A stretch of 64,000 bases of DNA from Flavobacterium nitrogenifigens. Its GTDB lineage: Bacteria; Bacteroidota; Bacteroidia; Flavobacteriales; Flavobacteriaceae. Location: assembly GCF_003254565.1 (NCBI RefSeq), contig NZ_QJRI01000180.1:124001-188000 (forward strand). Reading direction: 5' to 3'. Both the position numbers and the translations under genes were made by a program. The notes beneath the pieces are model-generated. The model worked only from the letters and a program-made list of their open reading frames with translations. It did not search any database and had not been told where the DNA came from. The stretch's first letter is position 1. Every line of letters begins with the position of its first letter. Below, piece after piece: positions 35,527 to 43,056 of this stretch.

Positions 35527-35895
35527 CTAAAACATTCCGTTTTCATTAATAGAATCTTTAGGAACAGGTTGTCCAAGATCCCAAAGTTCGACGATTTTAT
35601 TCAATTTGAATTTGAGAATATGCACGACGGCAAAACCAATATCTGAACGCGTTTGTTTAAGATGCGAATGTACAGCAACAAGGTTTCCGTCTTCTAAAAT
35701 ATGATGTATTTTAAAAACTTTATTTGGGTTTGTTCTGGCTGATACTTCCATAGCAAGCATTAATGTCTCTGCGTCACCTTTGAAGTAGGCATTATGGTGT
35801 TTGAAATTCTTTCCGACATATAATCGAAAACCTTCATGAGGATGCCCTTTTGCTGCTAGTTTCAGGAAGTTTTTAGCGATTTCTTTATTAGTCAT
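35527..35895 (-). CDS. SnoaL-like (NTF2 fold) protein
   Basis: The 122-residue NTF2-fold protein has NFLKLAAKGHPHEGFRLYVGKNFKHHNAYFKGDAE, then HILEDGNLVAVHSHL and FAVVHILKFKLNKIVELWDLGQPVP, the closing SnoaL-like pattern in which W and Q line the pocket. Related proteins are polyketide cyclases or simple ligand carriers; no biosynthetic cluster is near. It is last in a minus-strand run behind the ArsR-tail-like gene (79-base gap). Confidence 0.85.
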   Translation of the reverse strand: MTNKEIAKNFLKLAAKGHPHEGFRLYVGKNFKHHNAYFKGDAETLMLAMEVSARTNPNKVFKIHHILEDGNLVAVHSHLKQTRSDIGFAVVHILKFKLNKIVELWDLGQPVPKDSINENGMF

Positions 35896-35974
35896 AATTC
35901 AAAATTTAAAAACAAACTAAGTTATGAAATAAAGCGCTATAAATTTTGCAGAAAATACTTAGGAATTTATAAAA

Positions 35975-36187
35975 TTAAACTTCTTCCGATTTGATTTTAG
36001 AAAGATCAATGCCCAATTTAGCAAACTCTTTTTCTCCCAATTTGGTAATGTAAAAATGCTTGTTTGAAGTTTCATTTTTTGCGATCCATTTTTTGTCTGC
36101 GAATGTTTCAAAAAGCAATTCGCCGAGTTTGCCACCAATATGACTGTAGCATTTTTTGGCTGGCTTTATAGTATTTTTGGTTTCCAT
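35975..36187 (-). CDS. Small protein resembling the C-terminal domain of ArsR-type regulators, without the HTH
   Basis: The 70-residue protein reads KKCYSHIGGKLGELLFETFA, then FYITKLGEKEFAKLGIDL. This resembles the tail of certain ArsR-family regulators (CYDHLAGRLG followed by a wing ending in 'LGID'), but the DNA-binding half is absent. Nothing resembling an HTH is encoded upstream, because the membrane-protein gene ends eight bases before its start. It may be a stand-alone ligand domain or a relic. The comparison is from memory and by eye. Confidence 0.6.
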   Translation of the reverse strand: METKNTIKPAKKCYSHIGGKLGELLFETFADKKWIAKNETSNKHFYITKLGEKEFAKLGIDLSKIKSEEV

Positions 36188-36195
36188 TTTTTTCT

Positions 36196-36612
36196 TTAGA
36201 TTTTCTTTTTTACCGCAATTTTAGAAGCCAGATAAGCCATTGGAAGATAAGCAAAAACTAAATCGACAATGCTGAACCAAATTGGAGATGGAAGTGTAAA
36301 GACCATTGTGATGCCACCAAATAAAAAGAAAGCTCCAATAACAAACGCTAATTTTGTTTTGCTAGAGGCAGCAGATAATGCAGTTGTGAGTGCTCCAGCA
36401 AAAGTTCCGATTGCGTGGGCTAAAAATGGAAAAAGAAAATGCTTTGGCTCGAATAAGTGCATAGTAGCTTGTAAACCTTCCGTAGTCGTAACATCAGCAC
36501 CATTTGGAGGCGGAATTATGGAACCGCTTATTAAAATAATGCTCATATTGACAATGCTTCCGATAACAAGACCTGCAATTACGGCCAAAGTATTTCTTAA
36601 AAATGGATTCAT
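36196..36612 (-). CDS. Small polytopic membrane protein of unknown function
   Basis: This 138-residue protein has four predicted membrane segments (about 10-30, 58-80, 84-105 and 112-132), with a loop PPPNGADVTTTEGLQATMHLFEPKH between the first two. No family with known function was recognised. It lies 36 bases after the SRPBCC gene and 8 before the ArsR-tail-like gene, on the same strand, so it belongs to that operon. Confidence 0.78.
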   Translation of the reverse strand: MNPFLRNTLAVIAGLVIGSIVNMSIILISGSIIPPPNGADVTTTEGLQATMHLFEPKHFLFPFLAHAIGTFAGALTTALSAASSKTKLAFVIGAFFLFGGITMVFTLPSPIWFSIVDLVFAYLPMAYLASKIAVKKKI

Positions 36613-36648
36613 AACTTTCGTTTTTTTGTTATAACGAAAGTAAGAAAA

Positions 36649-37137
36649 TTATTCTTTTGATGATAATGCTCTTTCAGTTTCTATTTGAGGTTTTCCTGTA
36701 GCATTTGGCTGGCCTTTTCCAGTTTCTATTAATTTTTTCAAACTGTTTTCGACATAGTTGCTCCAGCCTTTTGTGCAAACATCAAAACATTCGTATTCTG
36801 GAACCAAACCAATGTGTGTAAAAGTGAGTTTTGTTTTATTGCCTTCTTTCGAAATGTCAAAAACAGCTGTTGTGTTAGTCCATTCGGTATCGTCTTTGGT
36901 AAAACTAAAATAGTTTTCTTCAATCAGCCAGACAATTTTTTGATTTGGAATAACTTCTGTCAATTTTATTTTACAGCGGTGAACATCTTCGTAATGATAT
37001 TTAAATTCGTCACCTTTGTTTGCTGTTTTTCCTTCAATTTCTTCAGACCACCAGCCTTTAACGTTCTGTATAGCTTTGAAAACTTCTTCTGGCGATTGAT
37101 TGAGAAGTATTGTTGTGGTAAAATCGTGAGTGTTCAT
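36649..37137 (-). CDS. SRPBCC (AHSA1-like) domain protein
   Basis: The 162-residue protein begins FTTTILLNQSPEEVFKAIQNVKGWWSEEIEG, the classical opening of Aha1-C-like START folds. It continues with DEFKYHYEDVHRCKIKLTEV and TKLTFTHIGLVPEYECFDVC, and ends in a helix with WSNYVENSLKKLIETGKGQP. Small ligand binding or polyketide-cyclase-like activity is possible. In many genomes such genes are paired with an ArsR regulator; here only an ArsR-tail-like protein is found two genes downstream. Confidence 0.9.
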   Translation of the reverse strand: MNTHDFTTTILLNQSPEEVFKAIQNVKGWWSEEIEGKTANKGDEFKYHYEDVHRCKIKLTEVIPNQKIVWLIEENYFSFTKDDTEWTNTTAVFDISKEGNKTKLTFTHIGLVPEYECFDVCTKGWSNYVENSLKKLIETGKGQPNATGKPQIETERALSSKE

Positions 37138-37240
37138 AATTAATTGATTTTTTAAATTAGTAAAGTAAAATTACAATCTAAAAATCAATTGATTAAGGTG
37201 CTTAAAAGACAATTTTGAGGTGCTTTTCGGACAGAGGTGA

Positions 37241-37368
37241 GATTTTAGATTTTAGATTTTAGAATTTAGATTTTAGAATTTAGATTTTAGAATTTAGATT
37301 TTAGAATTTAGAATTTAGAATTTAGATTTTGGAATTTGGAATTTGGAATTTTAGAACTTGGAATTTTA
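37241..37368. repeat. AT-rich degenerate tandem array, about 14-base unit
   Basis: Repeats of TTTTAGAATTTAGA and, toward the right, GGAATTTGGAATTT fill the gap between the SRPBCC start and the stop of the flavodoxin-fold reductase. The units vary, so slippage is likely. There are no spacers. The GGAATTTGG words also occur at 9400-9450. Confidence 0.8.
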
Positions 37369-37370
37369 AA

Positions 37371-37964
37371 TTACAGGATTGCTTTAATTTTTTCTGGAAT
37401 TTTATTAATCAGTTCAAAATGTTTTGCCATTACATTTTCAAGCTCTAATGTTCCGCCCAAAATAATCATTTCTTTGTGTGTAAAACGTTTTCCGAGTCGG
37501 TCTTCGAGCATAATTTTTTCCATGCTTTGTGCTATTTCAATTTCATGTAAAAAGTCATTCGGATGTCCGGCAGTACAGATTGCAAGTCCGTACGGAATGG
37601 TTTTCATTTTCCTTGTAGTTTCATTTTGTCCGTACGCATATCTAACAGAATAAACACGATCAAACCAGCCTTTCAACTTTGCAGGACAATCGCTCCACCA
37701 AACTGGATACAAGAAAATAATAGCATCTGCTTTTTCTATTTTTTCCTGTTCTGCTAAAACATCAGAAGGAATTGGAAGCTGTGTCTTGGCAAATCCTTCA
37801 CGCTCATATTCTGCTTCAGACATATCGCTGATGAAATGAGATGCATACAAATCGGAGACTTCAATATGCCAATTTTTATTGCCTAAAACAGATTTTAATC
37901 TTTCCAAAACCTGAAAGGTATATGATTTTTTGCTTGGATGTGCGTAAACAATTAAAATATTCAT
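37371..37964 (-). CDS. NAD(P)H-dependent flavodoxin-fold oxidoreductase
   Basis: The 197-residue protein has the FMN-binding loop MNILIVYAHPSKKSYTFQVLERL and the signature IIFLYPVWWSDCPAKLKGWFDRVYSVRYAYG, both typical of the NAD(P)H dehydrogenase (quinone)/MdaB-like group. It probably performs two-electron reduction of quinones or azo compounds in the cytosol with bound FMN. The stop lies right at the tandem AT-rich array. Confidence 0.92.
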   Translation of the reverse strand: MNILIVYAHPSKKSYTFQVLERLKSVLGNKNWHIEVSDLYASHFISDMSEAEYEREGFAKTQLPIPSDVLAEQEKIEKADAIIFLYPVWWSDCPAKLKGWFDRVYSVRYAYGQNETTRKMKTIPYGLAICTAGHPNDFLHEIEIAQSMEKIMLEDRLGKRFTHKEMIILGGTLELENVMAKHFELINKIPEKIKAIL

Positions 37965-38096
37965 TTTTAGACTTTTTAGATTTGTAATCGTTTCAAAGTT
38001 TAAATCAGTTCTGTACGAAAATACAAATTAAAAGTAAAATATTTTATTTTAAGATGTTGAATTGGATTTTAAAATCTGTCAGAGCTAAGTACAGTT

Positions 38097-38197
38097 TGTC
38101 ATTTCGACGAAGGAGAAATCTCCGCAAGAAGCTCCGCAAAGTAATTCCCAATCTTTGTCGAGTTTCTAACGAAGATTTCTCCTTCGTCGAAATGACA
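38097..38197. repeat. Hairpin of the TGTCATTTCGA family, copy A
   Basis: A perfect 25 bp inverted repeat (38097-38121 with 38173-38197, 51-base loop). The copy at 42852-42953 shares most of the arm and of the left loop (GCAAGAAGCTC) but has two compensated arm changes. It lies just after the XRE regulator stop codon on the minus strand. Confidence 0.9.
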
Positions 38198-38218
38198 AGA
38201 TTGTGTAAAAACTATTAG

Positions 38219-38425
38219 TTATTCTTCTGAAAATTCTAAAATATCTCCAGGTTGACAATCCAATACTTTACAGATGGCTTCGAGCGTGCTGAAACGGATT
38301 GCTTTTGCTTTACCAGTTTTTAATATGGAGAGATTTGATAATGTTAAATCTACTTTTTCTGAGAGTTCATTTAATGACATTTTTCTTTTTGCCATCATGA
38401 CGTCTAAATTTACTATAATGGGCAT
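38219..38425 (-). CDS. Small XRE-type transcriptional regulator
   Basis: This 68-residue single-domain HTH_26/Cro-like protein has the helix-turn-helix region MSLNELSEKVDLTLSNLSILKTGKAKAIRFSTLEAICKVLDCQPGDIL. It is the YozG-like type regularly found next to DUF2975 membrane proteins. It starts nine bases after the DUF2975 stop, so both come from one mRNA. It probably autoregulates this two-gene unit; no operator was identified. Confidence 0.93.
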   Translation of the reverse strand: MPIIVNLDVMMAKRKMSLNELSEKVDLTLSNLSILKTGKAKAIRFSTLEAICKVLDCQPGDILEFSEE

Positions 38426-38434
38426 AATTTTGTT

Positions 38435-38977
38435 TTAAATGGTTAGGTCAATTTCAGATTGAATTTCGATTCCTCTTTTAAAAATTTGCCCGATGACAAA
38501 CATCACAATGGCCATAAAAATCCAAATGCTGTGGCCTTCAAGATTAAGTGATTCTAAAGTTGGGAGTTTTACGCCATTTGATGCCAGCCAATTATTGAAT
38601 TTGAATGCCCAAAAAGAAAACAATCCGATTCCGAAAGCTAAATAGGATAGATAAGATATAAAGCGTCCTGTTTCTGGAGTAAAAGGCTGTTCTATATTTA
38701 GTTTTTTCTCATGCAGCATTTTTACAATCAGATAAAACATAATCGATTTTAATATTGCCACAATGCTGATAAAACATAGTTCTTGAATGTAAAAGCTAGG
38801 ACTGTAATTGTAGAGATCGAGTAAATTAAGAAAGCGAGCATTATAGGAATTTATAGTCATAGTATAAATTCCGTTAAAAAGATACATACCGGCTTCTACG
38901 CATAAGCCAATAAAAATAATCCATGATAAAATATTCAGGATTTTTAGAATCTGTGGTGTTCCAATTTTAATTTCCAT
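38435..38977 (-). CDS. DUF2975 membrane protein
   Basis: The 180-residue protein has four membrane segments (about 13-35, 62-84, 107-125 and 148-166), with a C-terminal ending KRGIEIQSEIDLTI that carries the family motif (RG.EIQ.E.DLTI). It is paired with the small XRE regulator downstream, the standard arrangement for this family. Physiological role unknown. Confidence 0.92.
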   Translation of the reverse strand: MEIKIGTPQILKILNILSWIIFIGLCVEAGMYLFNGIYTMTINSYNARFLNLLDLYNYSPSFYIQELCFISIVAILKSIMFYLIVKMLHEKKLNIEQPFTPETGRFISYLSYLAFGIGLFSFWAFKFNNWLASNGVKLPTLESLNLEGHSIWIFMAIVMFVIGQIFKRGIEIQSEIDLTI

Positions 38978-39049
38978 ACTCTTTAAGATTAGAAGTTATG
39001 CTGCTAAAATAATAAAAATTTATTGATAAACAATAAATAAATAGTTTTT

Positions 39050-39092
39050 ATCAAAAAAAATAGCTTCAGCAATTTCAATGCTGAAGCTATTT
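39050..39092 (-). terminator. Terminator of the DUF4919-like gene
   Basis: A 12 bp perfect stem (ATAGCTTCAGCA, 39060-39071 with 39079-39090) is followed on the minus strand by eight T residues. It lies 20 bases beyond the stop. Confidence 0.9.
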
Positions 39093-39112
39093 TTATATGT
39101 TTTAAAATCTTG

Positions 39113-39793
39113 TTATCGAAGCACTTTCTTTTCGTTTTCGAGCATTTTTTCGATATTGAAATAAATTCCGTCTACATTGTAAACGCCTTTTTCGAAACTT
39201 AGGTAATCGCAATTTTCAACCAATGATTGTCCTTTCGATTCAATTTCAAAAAGATTGAGCAATATGTATTCATGATCAACCATTAAAACATGAAAACCAG
39301 TTTCACATTTTTTGCCATCTCCAGAAGAAAGAATTACATTCATAATACTGTGAAATTTAAAGGAAGCAATTTTTGCTGCGGTTTCGTCACCTTTTAAATG
39401 ATAAATGTAAGCTAGATAGTTGAGCTGTCTTAAGTCAAATGGAAAATCGTTCAAGGAATTATTGGCCAGTTTTATAATTTCGTCATAATCTGAAGTTTCG
39501 AGTTTTTCTTTCGCATAAAAAGTACGGAGTTTTTCGTCGTTGGGAGAAGTCCAAAAAGCATTGTATTTGGGTTGAAAAAAGTAACCTAAATATAAATGGC
39601 GATATTCGTCATGGGTTAAAAGAGTATCATTTTTTACTAGCCTTTCCATTAATTTCGGATAAAAGAATTTGGAATTCTTATCACTGATTTCTTTTTCGAT
39701 TGCTTTATAATCAGGTTTTGTAAAACCGAGATCTTGAGCGTTTAATTGGATTCCGAAACAAAAAAATAGGGCAACAAAAAAATGTTTTAGCAT
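39113..39793 (-). CDS. Secreted protein, DUF4919-like
   Basis: The 226-residue protein has a signal peptide (about 1-19, ending LNAQ). The body (FTKPDYKAIEKEISDKNSKFFYPKLMERL, then LTHDEYRHLYLGYFFQPKY, then LNYLAYIYHLKGDETAAKIASFKF) resembles DUF4919 proteins of Bacteroidota, with a helical repeat-like centre and CETGFHVLMVDHEYILL near the end. No catalytic residues are recognised. It is monocistronic with its own terminator. Confidence 0.8.
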   Translation of the reverse strand: MLKHFFVALFFCFGIQLNAQDLGFTKPDYKAIEKEISDKNSKFFYPKLMERLVKNDTLLTHDEYRHLYLGYFFQPKYNAFWTSPNDEKLRTFYAKEKLETSDYDEIIKLANNSLNDFPFDLRQLNYLAYIYHLKGDETAAKIASFKFHSIMNVILSSGDGKKCETGFHVLMVDHEYILLNLFEIESKGQSLVENCDYLSFEKGVYNVDGIYFNIEKMLENEKKVLR

Positions 39794-39900
39794 GATTTAG
39801 ATGGTTTTAGGTTAGGTTTCTGGTCTTACTAAAATACAAATTATTTTAAAGCAAAATGTTCTTGTTAAATCCTAATTCGGTATGAAAAAACACGCTTTTA

Positions 39901-40281
39901 TTATGGTTCATTAGTTGCCCATTTCCCTTTTTCTTTCGCAATATCGATTAATTTCTGGCCATGTTCAGTCATTAAATTCTGCTGAATCATGCGTTCGGCT
40001 CTTTCAATATTGGGTTTGCTCCATTTGCTGGTTTTGGGATTTCTATGGGAGAAGGTAAGGTAATAGCTTTCTCCGTCACGTTTTTTGCAGAGACTGTCAA
40101 TCCAGCCAAAACAAAGTGCTTCTTCGGTTGCTTCGACTAAATTTACACTCTGGGTTTTACTTTTTTTATGATACAAGATTAGCCAAACCGATTTTTCTGT
40201 CTGGCTGTTTTCCTCAAGCCAGTTGCGCCAATCTTGTCTTGTTGGAGCATAAACAGCTAATTTTCCGTCTTTAGTTTCCAT
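39901..40281 (-). CDS. YdeI/OmpD-associated family protein, short form
   Basis: The 126-residue protein has the YdeI core: WRNWLEENSQTEKSVWLILYHKKSKT, EATEEALCFGWIDSLCKKRD and YLTFSHRNPKTSKWSKPNIERAERMI. It stops at KGKWATNEP, whereas relatives usually continue for about 60 residues with a C-terminal OmdA helix-rich part. No frameshifted continuation is visible downstream, so this is a natural short form or a truncation. The family is often called 'bacteriocin protection', a poorly supported name. Confidence 0.83.
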   Translation of the reverse strand: METKDGKLAVYAPTRQDWRNWLEENSQTEKSVWLILYHKKSKTQSVNLVEATEEALCFGWIDSLCKKRDGESYYLTFSHRNPKTSKWSKPNIERAERMIQQNLMTEHGQKLIDIAKEKGKWATNEP

Positions 40282-40389
40282 CTTTTTAGTTTTTTATTTT
40301 ATAAAGATAAAGCGACCTTTTGACAACAGTATGTCAGTAATAAAATTAAAATAAAGTTTTGAAAACTAGATATTTAAATTGTTTTTGAT

Positions 40390-40776
40390 TTATTTTAACC
40401 GAAGTAATTGGCCTTTTCGTTTGACAATGTTTTTGTAATCCCACTGAATTTCTCTGCTTTTCTTGAGCCAGCGTTTCAAATCTTCTTTATTTATCTGATC
40501 GATGTTTGTATAACGCTTTTCAGCAGCTTTAAATGAACCTTCGTTTTGAAGTTTTTCTTCCTCAAAAGATTGTCCGCTCCAGAAGAGTAATCTTACTGAA
40601 TCTTTTAATTTGCTATAACCTACAATCGGATTTCCGTCTAAAAACCAAACAGGATGAGCGTGCCAGATTTTGTTTTCGGCTTCAGTTAAGTTTTTACTTA
40701 TAATGTTATAAAGAAGATTGCAGATTTCTTTATTTTCTGCTGTCTGAGAATCGTTGTAATCCTGAATCTGATTCAT
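40390..40776 (-). CDS. DUF1801-like protein
   Basis: This 128-residue protein contains AENKIWHAHPVWFLDGNPIVGYSKLKDSVRLLFWSGQSF, the central DUF1801 pattern, and ends in a lysine/arginine-rich tail (WDYKNIVKRKGQLLRLK). It is the third and most divergent member in the window. It follows the GNAT gene by 16 bases on the same strand. Function unknown. Confidence 0.82.
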   Translation of the reverse strand: MNQIQDYNDSQTAENKEICNLLYNIISKNLTEAENKIWHAHPVWFLDGNPIVGYSKLKDSVRLLFWSGQSFEEEKLQNEGSFKAAEKRYTNIDQINKEDLKRWLKKSREIQWDYKNIVKRKGQLLRLK

Positions 40777-40792
40777 ATCTTTAGCATTTAAG

Positions 40793-41227
40793 TTAATTTA
40801 TATCTTTTGTCAGTTCAAATAAAATATAAGTTCCGTTGCTTGACTGACCTCTCGATTTTTCTGTGAATCCTTTTTTTAAATAGAATTCAATTGCTTTGGT
40901 ATTGCTTACAAGGCATTTTAGGGTAATTGGAAATGCTGTTTTCTTTATGACGGCTTTTAATAATTGGGTGCCAATGTTTTTTCCTTGATATGCATTTTCA
41001 ACATAAAGATGATGGATAAAATTATTAGGCATCCAAATCGAAATAAATCCGACGGGAATATCATCTATGAGCGCAGTTAGAATATATTCTCCTTTTGTCT
41101 GTTTGTCAAAATCTTCAAGTTTAAATTCTGATGTGTCTTGCTCTGTAAATGTTCGCTGTCTTTCATTTAAGAAAATAGCTCTTAAATGTGGTAAATTGAT
41201 GTTTTTCGCTTCTTCTACAATTACCAT
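40793..41227 (-). CDS. GNAT-family N-acetyltransferase
   Basis: The 144-residue acetyltransferase has the acetyl-CoA motif in LYVENAYQGKNIGTQLLKAVIKKT (QGKNIG) and the closing VSNTKAIEFYLKKGFTEKSRG, the usual 'A..FY.K.GF' motif. The acceptor substrate is unknown. The gene is the first of a pair with the DUF1801-like gene. Confidence 0.92.
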   Translation of the reverse strand: MVIVEEAKNINLPHLRAIFLNERQRTFTEQDTSEFKLEDFDKQTKGEYILTALIDDIPVGFISIWMPNNFIHHLYVENAYQGKNIGTQLLKAVIKKTAFPITLKCLVSNTKAIEFYLKKGFTEKSRGQSSNGTYILFELTKDIN

Positions 41228-41271
41228 TTTGAGTTTGCATTTATTGTTCGTTAAGCGTAGGAAAGTTAAAT

Positions 41272-41304
41272 AAAAAATCCGACTTGTTTATGCAAATCGG
41301 ATTT
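41272..41304 (-). terminator. Terminator of the TPM gene, AATCCGA family
   Basis: Hairpin AATCCGACTTG/CAAATCGGATT with A and T flanks, just after the TPM-domain stop on the minus strand. One of four near-identical terminators in the window (with 41934, 42982 and 60885). Confidence 0.85.
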
Positions 41305-41313
41305 TGATGTTTT

Positions 41314-41820
41314 TTAAGGCTGTAACTTTTTCATAAACTCATTTGAAGCCAGTTCTAATGCTTTATAATAGTTTCCTTTTTTAAGTTCTGGAACAGAATA
41401 AGTGGCAATTATGTTTTGTGTGTCTTCGGTACTTAATTTGTATCTTATAAAATCGACACTTATAACCTGAATTTGTCTTAATGTTTTGCTTACAATTATT
41501 AAAAGAGTAGGATCTAATCGCGGGTCTTTTGATAGAAATTTATCGAGTTCCAATGTATATTCTTCCAATGACTTAAATGGAGAATAAGAAGGAGTTGTGA
41601 TGACAACAATTTTATAAAGGTATTTTTTTTCGAAACCGTTTAGCGTGGTATTCAAAGATTTAAGCTCGACTGGTGTTAATATTTTTTCAAAGTCGTTGAC
41701 GCAGTCTGTTGATCCTGAAAAAGAGCTTTTTAGTTGAGCAGAAAAATCGGTGTCGTTTTTTGTTTGGGCAGATAAAAGAACTGAGGTTAACAGCGCTAGC
41801 GTAAAGAATAATTTTTTCAT
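41314..41820 (-). CDS. Secreted TPM-domain protein
   Basis: The 168-residue protein has a signal peptide (about 1-18) and a TPM_phosphatase (Psb32/YgcG-like) domain: DFEKILTPVELKSLNTTLNGFEKKYLYKIVVITTPSY and LDPTLLIIVSKTLRQIQVISVDFIRYKL. Members occur in the envelope; some have phosphatase activity, others act in membrane-complex maintenance. No transmembrane tail is present, so it is probably soluble in the periplasm. Confidence 0.85.
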   Translation of the reverse strand: MKKLFFTLALLTSVLLSAQTKNDTDFSAQLKSSFSGSTDCVNDFEKILTPVELKSLNTTLNGFEKKYLYKIVVITTPSYSPFKSLEEYTLELDKFLSKDPRLDPTLLIIVSKTLRQIQVISVDFIRYKLSTEDTQNIIATYSVPELKKGNYYKALELASNEFMKKLQP

Positions 41821-41933
41821 TCTATGGCAGATTAGATTTGGTGCAGCAAAAGTAGCACATTCTTTAATTTTAAACAGATGAAAAGTAGAATAGTTTTTGT
41901 TTTATGTTGAAAAATATTAACTCATATAAAAAT

Positions 41934-41966
41934 AAAAATCCGACCTGTTTTCACAAATCGGATTTT
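41934..41966 (-). terminator. Terminator of the DUF2314-ankyrin gene, AATCCGA family
   Basis: Hairpin AAAAATCCGACCTG/CAAATCGGATTTT, eight bases after the ankyrin stop codon on the minus strand. Same family as 41272, 42982 and 60885. Confidence 0.85.
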
Positions 41967-41974
41967 AAAGTTTT

Positions 41975-42724
41975 CTATTGTAATAAAGGCAGTAAATGAT
42001 CCCACTTTAATTCTTTGGCAAAATCCAAAGCAGTTTTTCCAGTTGCAGTTTTAGCATGTTTATCTGCCCCAGACTCCAGTAAAACTTCAACAGAAGTCTG
42101 ATTTCCTGCAATGGTTTCGCGATGCAGAAAAGTATAGCCCAATTCATCTTGGTTGGACACTTCTTCTGGATTATTAGCAACAAATTCAATAAGACTTTCT
42201 TTCATGTTTTTGCTCATTGGATGTTCAATCAGATTTTCGGGTTTTTCTTTTTGTTCATTTACGATCAAAATGTCGTTAAAATCACCAAAATCTAGTCCCC
42301 AAGCTTCATCATGAGATTCCCTTTCGTCTTCGCTCATGTCAGAACGCATTGCTTGAATTGTAAATGCACCATAAGTTTGTCCATTGATGGCAAATAACCA
42401 ATCGCTGATTTGATTTATCGGAATTGCAATTTCGTCTCCATTAGCAACATTAGTTAATTAATTAGGATCATTTACTAATATGCCGTATATGTTTTCCCCA
42501 TCAAAGTTTACATCGTTAATCCACATGTGTTCTACGACAGTTTCGTTGTCTATTTCTTGTGTAAAAGCCAGTTTTACACAAGCAACATCCAATCCTGGAA
42601 CTATTCGTCTGTATTCCCAAGATAGTTCTCTCCAAAAATATTTAAAGGTTTCCTGAGCTTTTTTGTAAGCTTCAATCATTTTAGGGTTTTCCCCGTCGGC
42701 GTAGAATATTTTTGTTTCTTCCAT
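41975..42724 (-). pseudogene. DUF2314-ankyrin protein interrupted by an in-frame TAA
   Basis: Read from the ATG at 42722-42724, the frame encodes a DUF2314 start (MEETKIFYADGENPKMIEAY, then WINDVNFDGENIYGILVNDPN). It then meets TAA at 42458-42460. The same frame continues without shift through LTNVANGDEIAIPINQISDW and on to the 124-residue stretch 41975-42349 (SHDEAWGLDFGDFNDILIVN), ending in an ankyrin repeat (ELGYTFLHRETIAGNQTSVEV, SGADKHAKTATGKTALDFA). Joined, this gives 248 residues plus one stop: a DUF2314 domain fused to ankyrin. The stop sits where a Glu would fit (GAA to TAA). The simplest reading is a recent nonsense mutation; reinitiation or readthrough is possible. The family is of unknown function. 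Confidence 0.82.
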
Positions 42725-42851
42725 AAAAATGAATATTTATAATGATTTATAAAAGTAAGCTTTTTAGTACTTTGGGAGAAATGATATTGAAGCATTTTTG
42801 AGTTTTTAGAGATTTGTTAACTCAAAAGTGATGATTTTTTAAGACAAAGTA

Positions 42852-42953
42852 TTGTCATTTCGAGGAACGAGAAATCTTCGCAAGAAGCTCGACAAAGATT
42901 GAATTCTTATTATGGAGTTACTTGCGAAGATTTCTCGTTCCTCGAAATGACAA
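42852..42953. repeat. Hairpin of the TGTCATTTCGA family, copy B
   Basis: A perfect 33 bp inverted repeat: arm 42852-42884 pairs base for base with 42921-42953 around a 36-base loop. It is homologous to 38097-38197. Where copy A has CGACGAAGG paired with CCTTCGTCG, copy B has CGAGGAACG paired with CGTTCCTCG, so both arms changed in step. Confidence 0.93.
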
Positions 42954-42981
42954 ACTAGACTAACATTAAATATGTTGAAAT

Positions 42982-43016
42982 AAAAAATCCGATCTGTTTT
43001 TCACAAATCGGATTTT
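42982..43016 (-). terminator. Terminator of lpdA, AATCCGA family
   Basis: Hairpin AATCCGATCTG ... CAAATCGGATT flanked by A and T runs, about 40 bases after the lpdA stop. Confidence 0.85.
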
Positions 43017-43056
43017 ATAAATTGAGAATTATATATAACCGTAAAACGGTATATTT

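Larger units (their letters stand above)
42725..43056. other. Intergenic stretch with a long hairpin and a terminator
   Basis: This 332-base gap between the start of the DUF2314 gene and the end of lpdA holds the 33 bp hairpin at 42852-42953 and the lpdA terminator at 42982-43016. Nothing coding is seen. Confidence 0.7.

Noticed and set aside
36269..36634. 121-codon plus-strand frame
   Set aside because: Antisense to the membrane-protein gene; hydrophobic content is a mirror effect.
37241..37368. AT-rich repeats considered as an iteron or CRISPR-like array
   Set aside because: The unit is degenerate, there are no spacers and no replication gene; slippage explains it.
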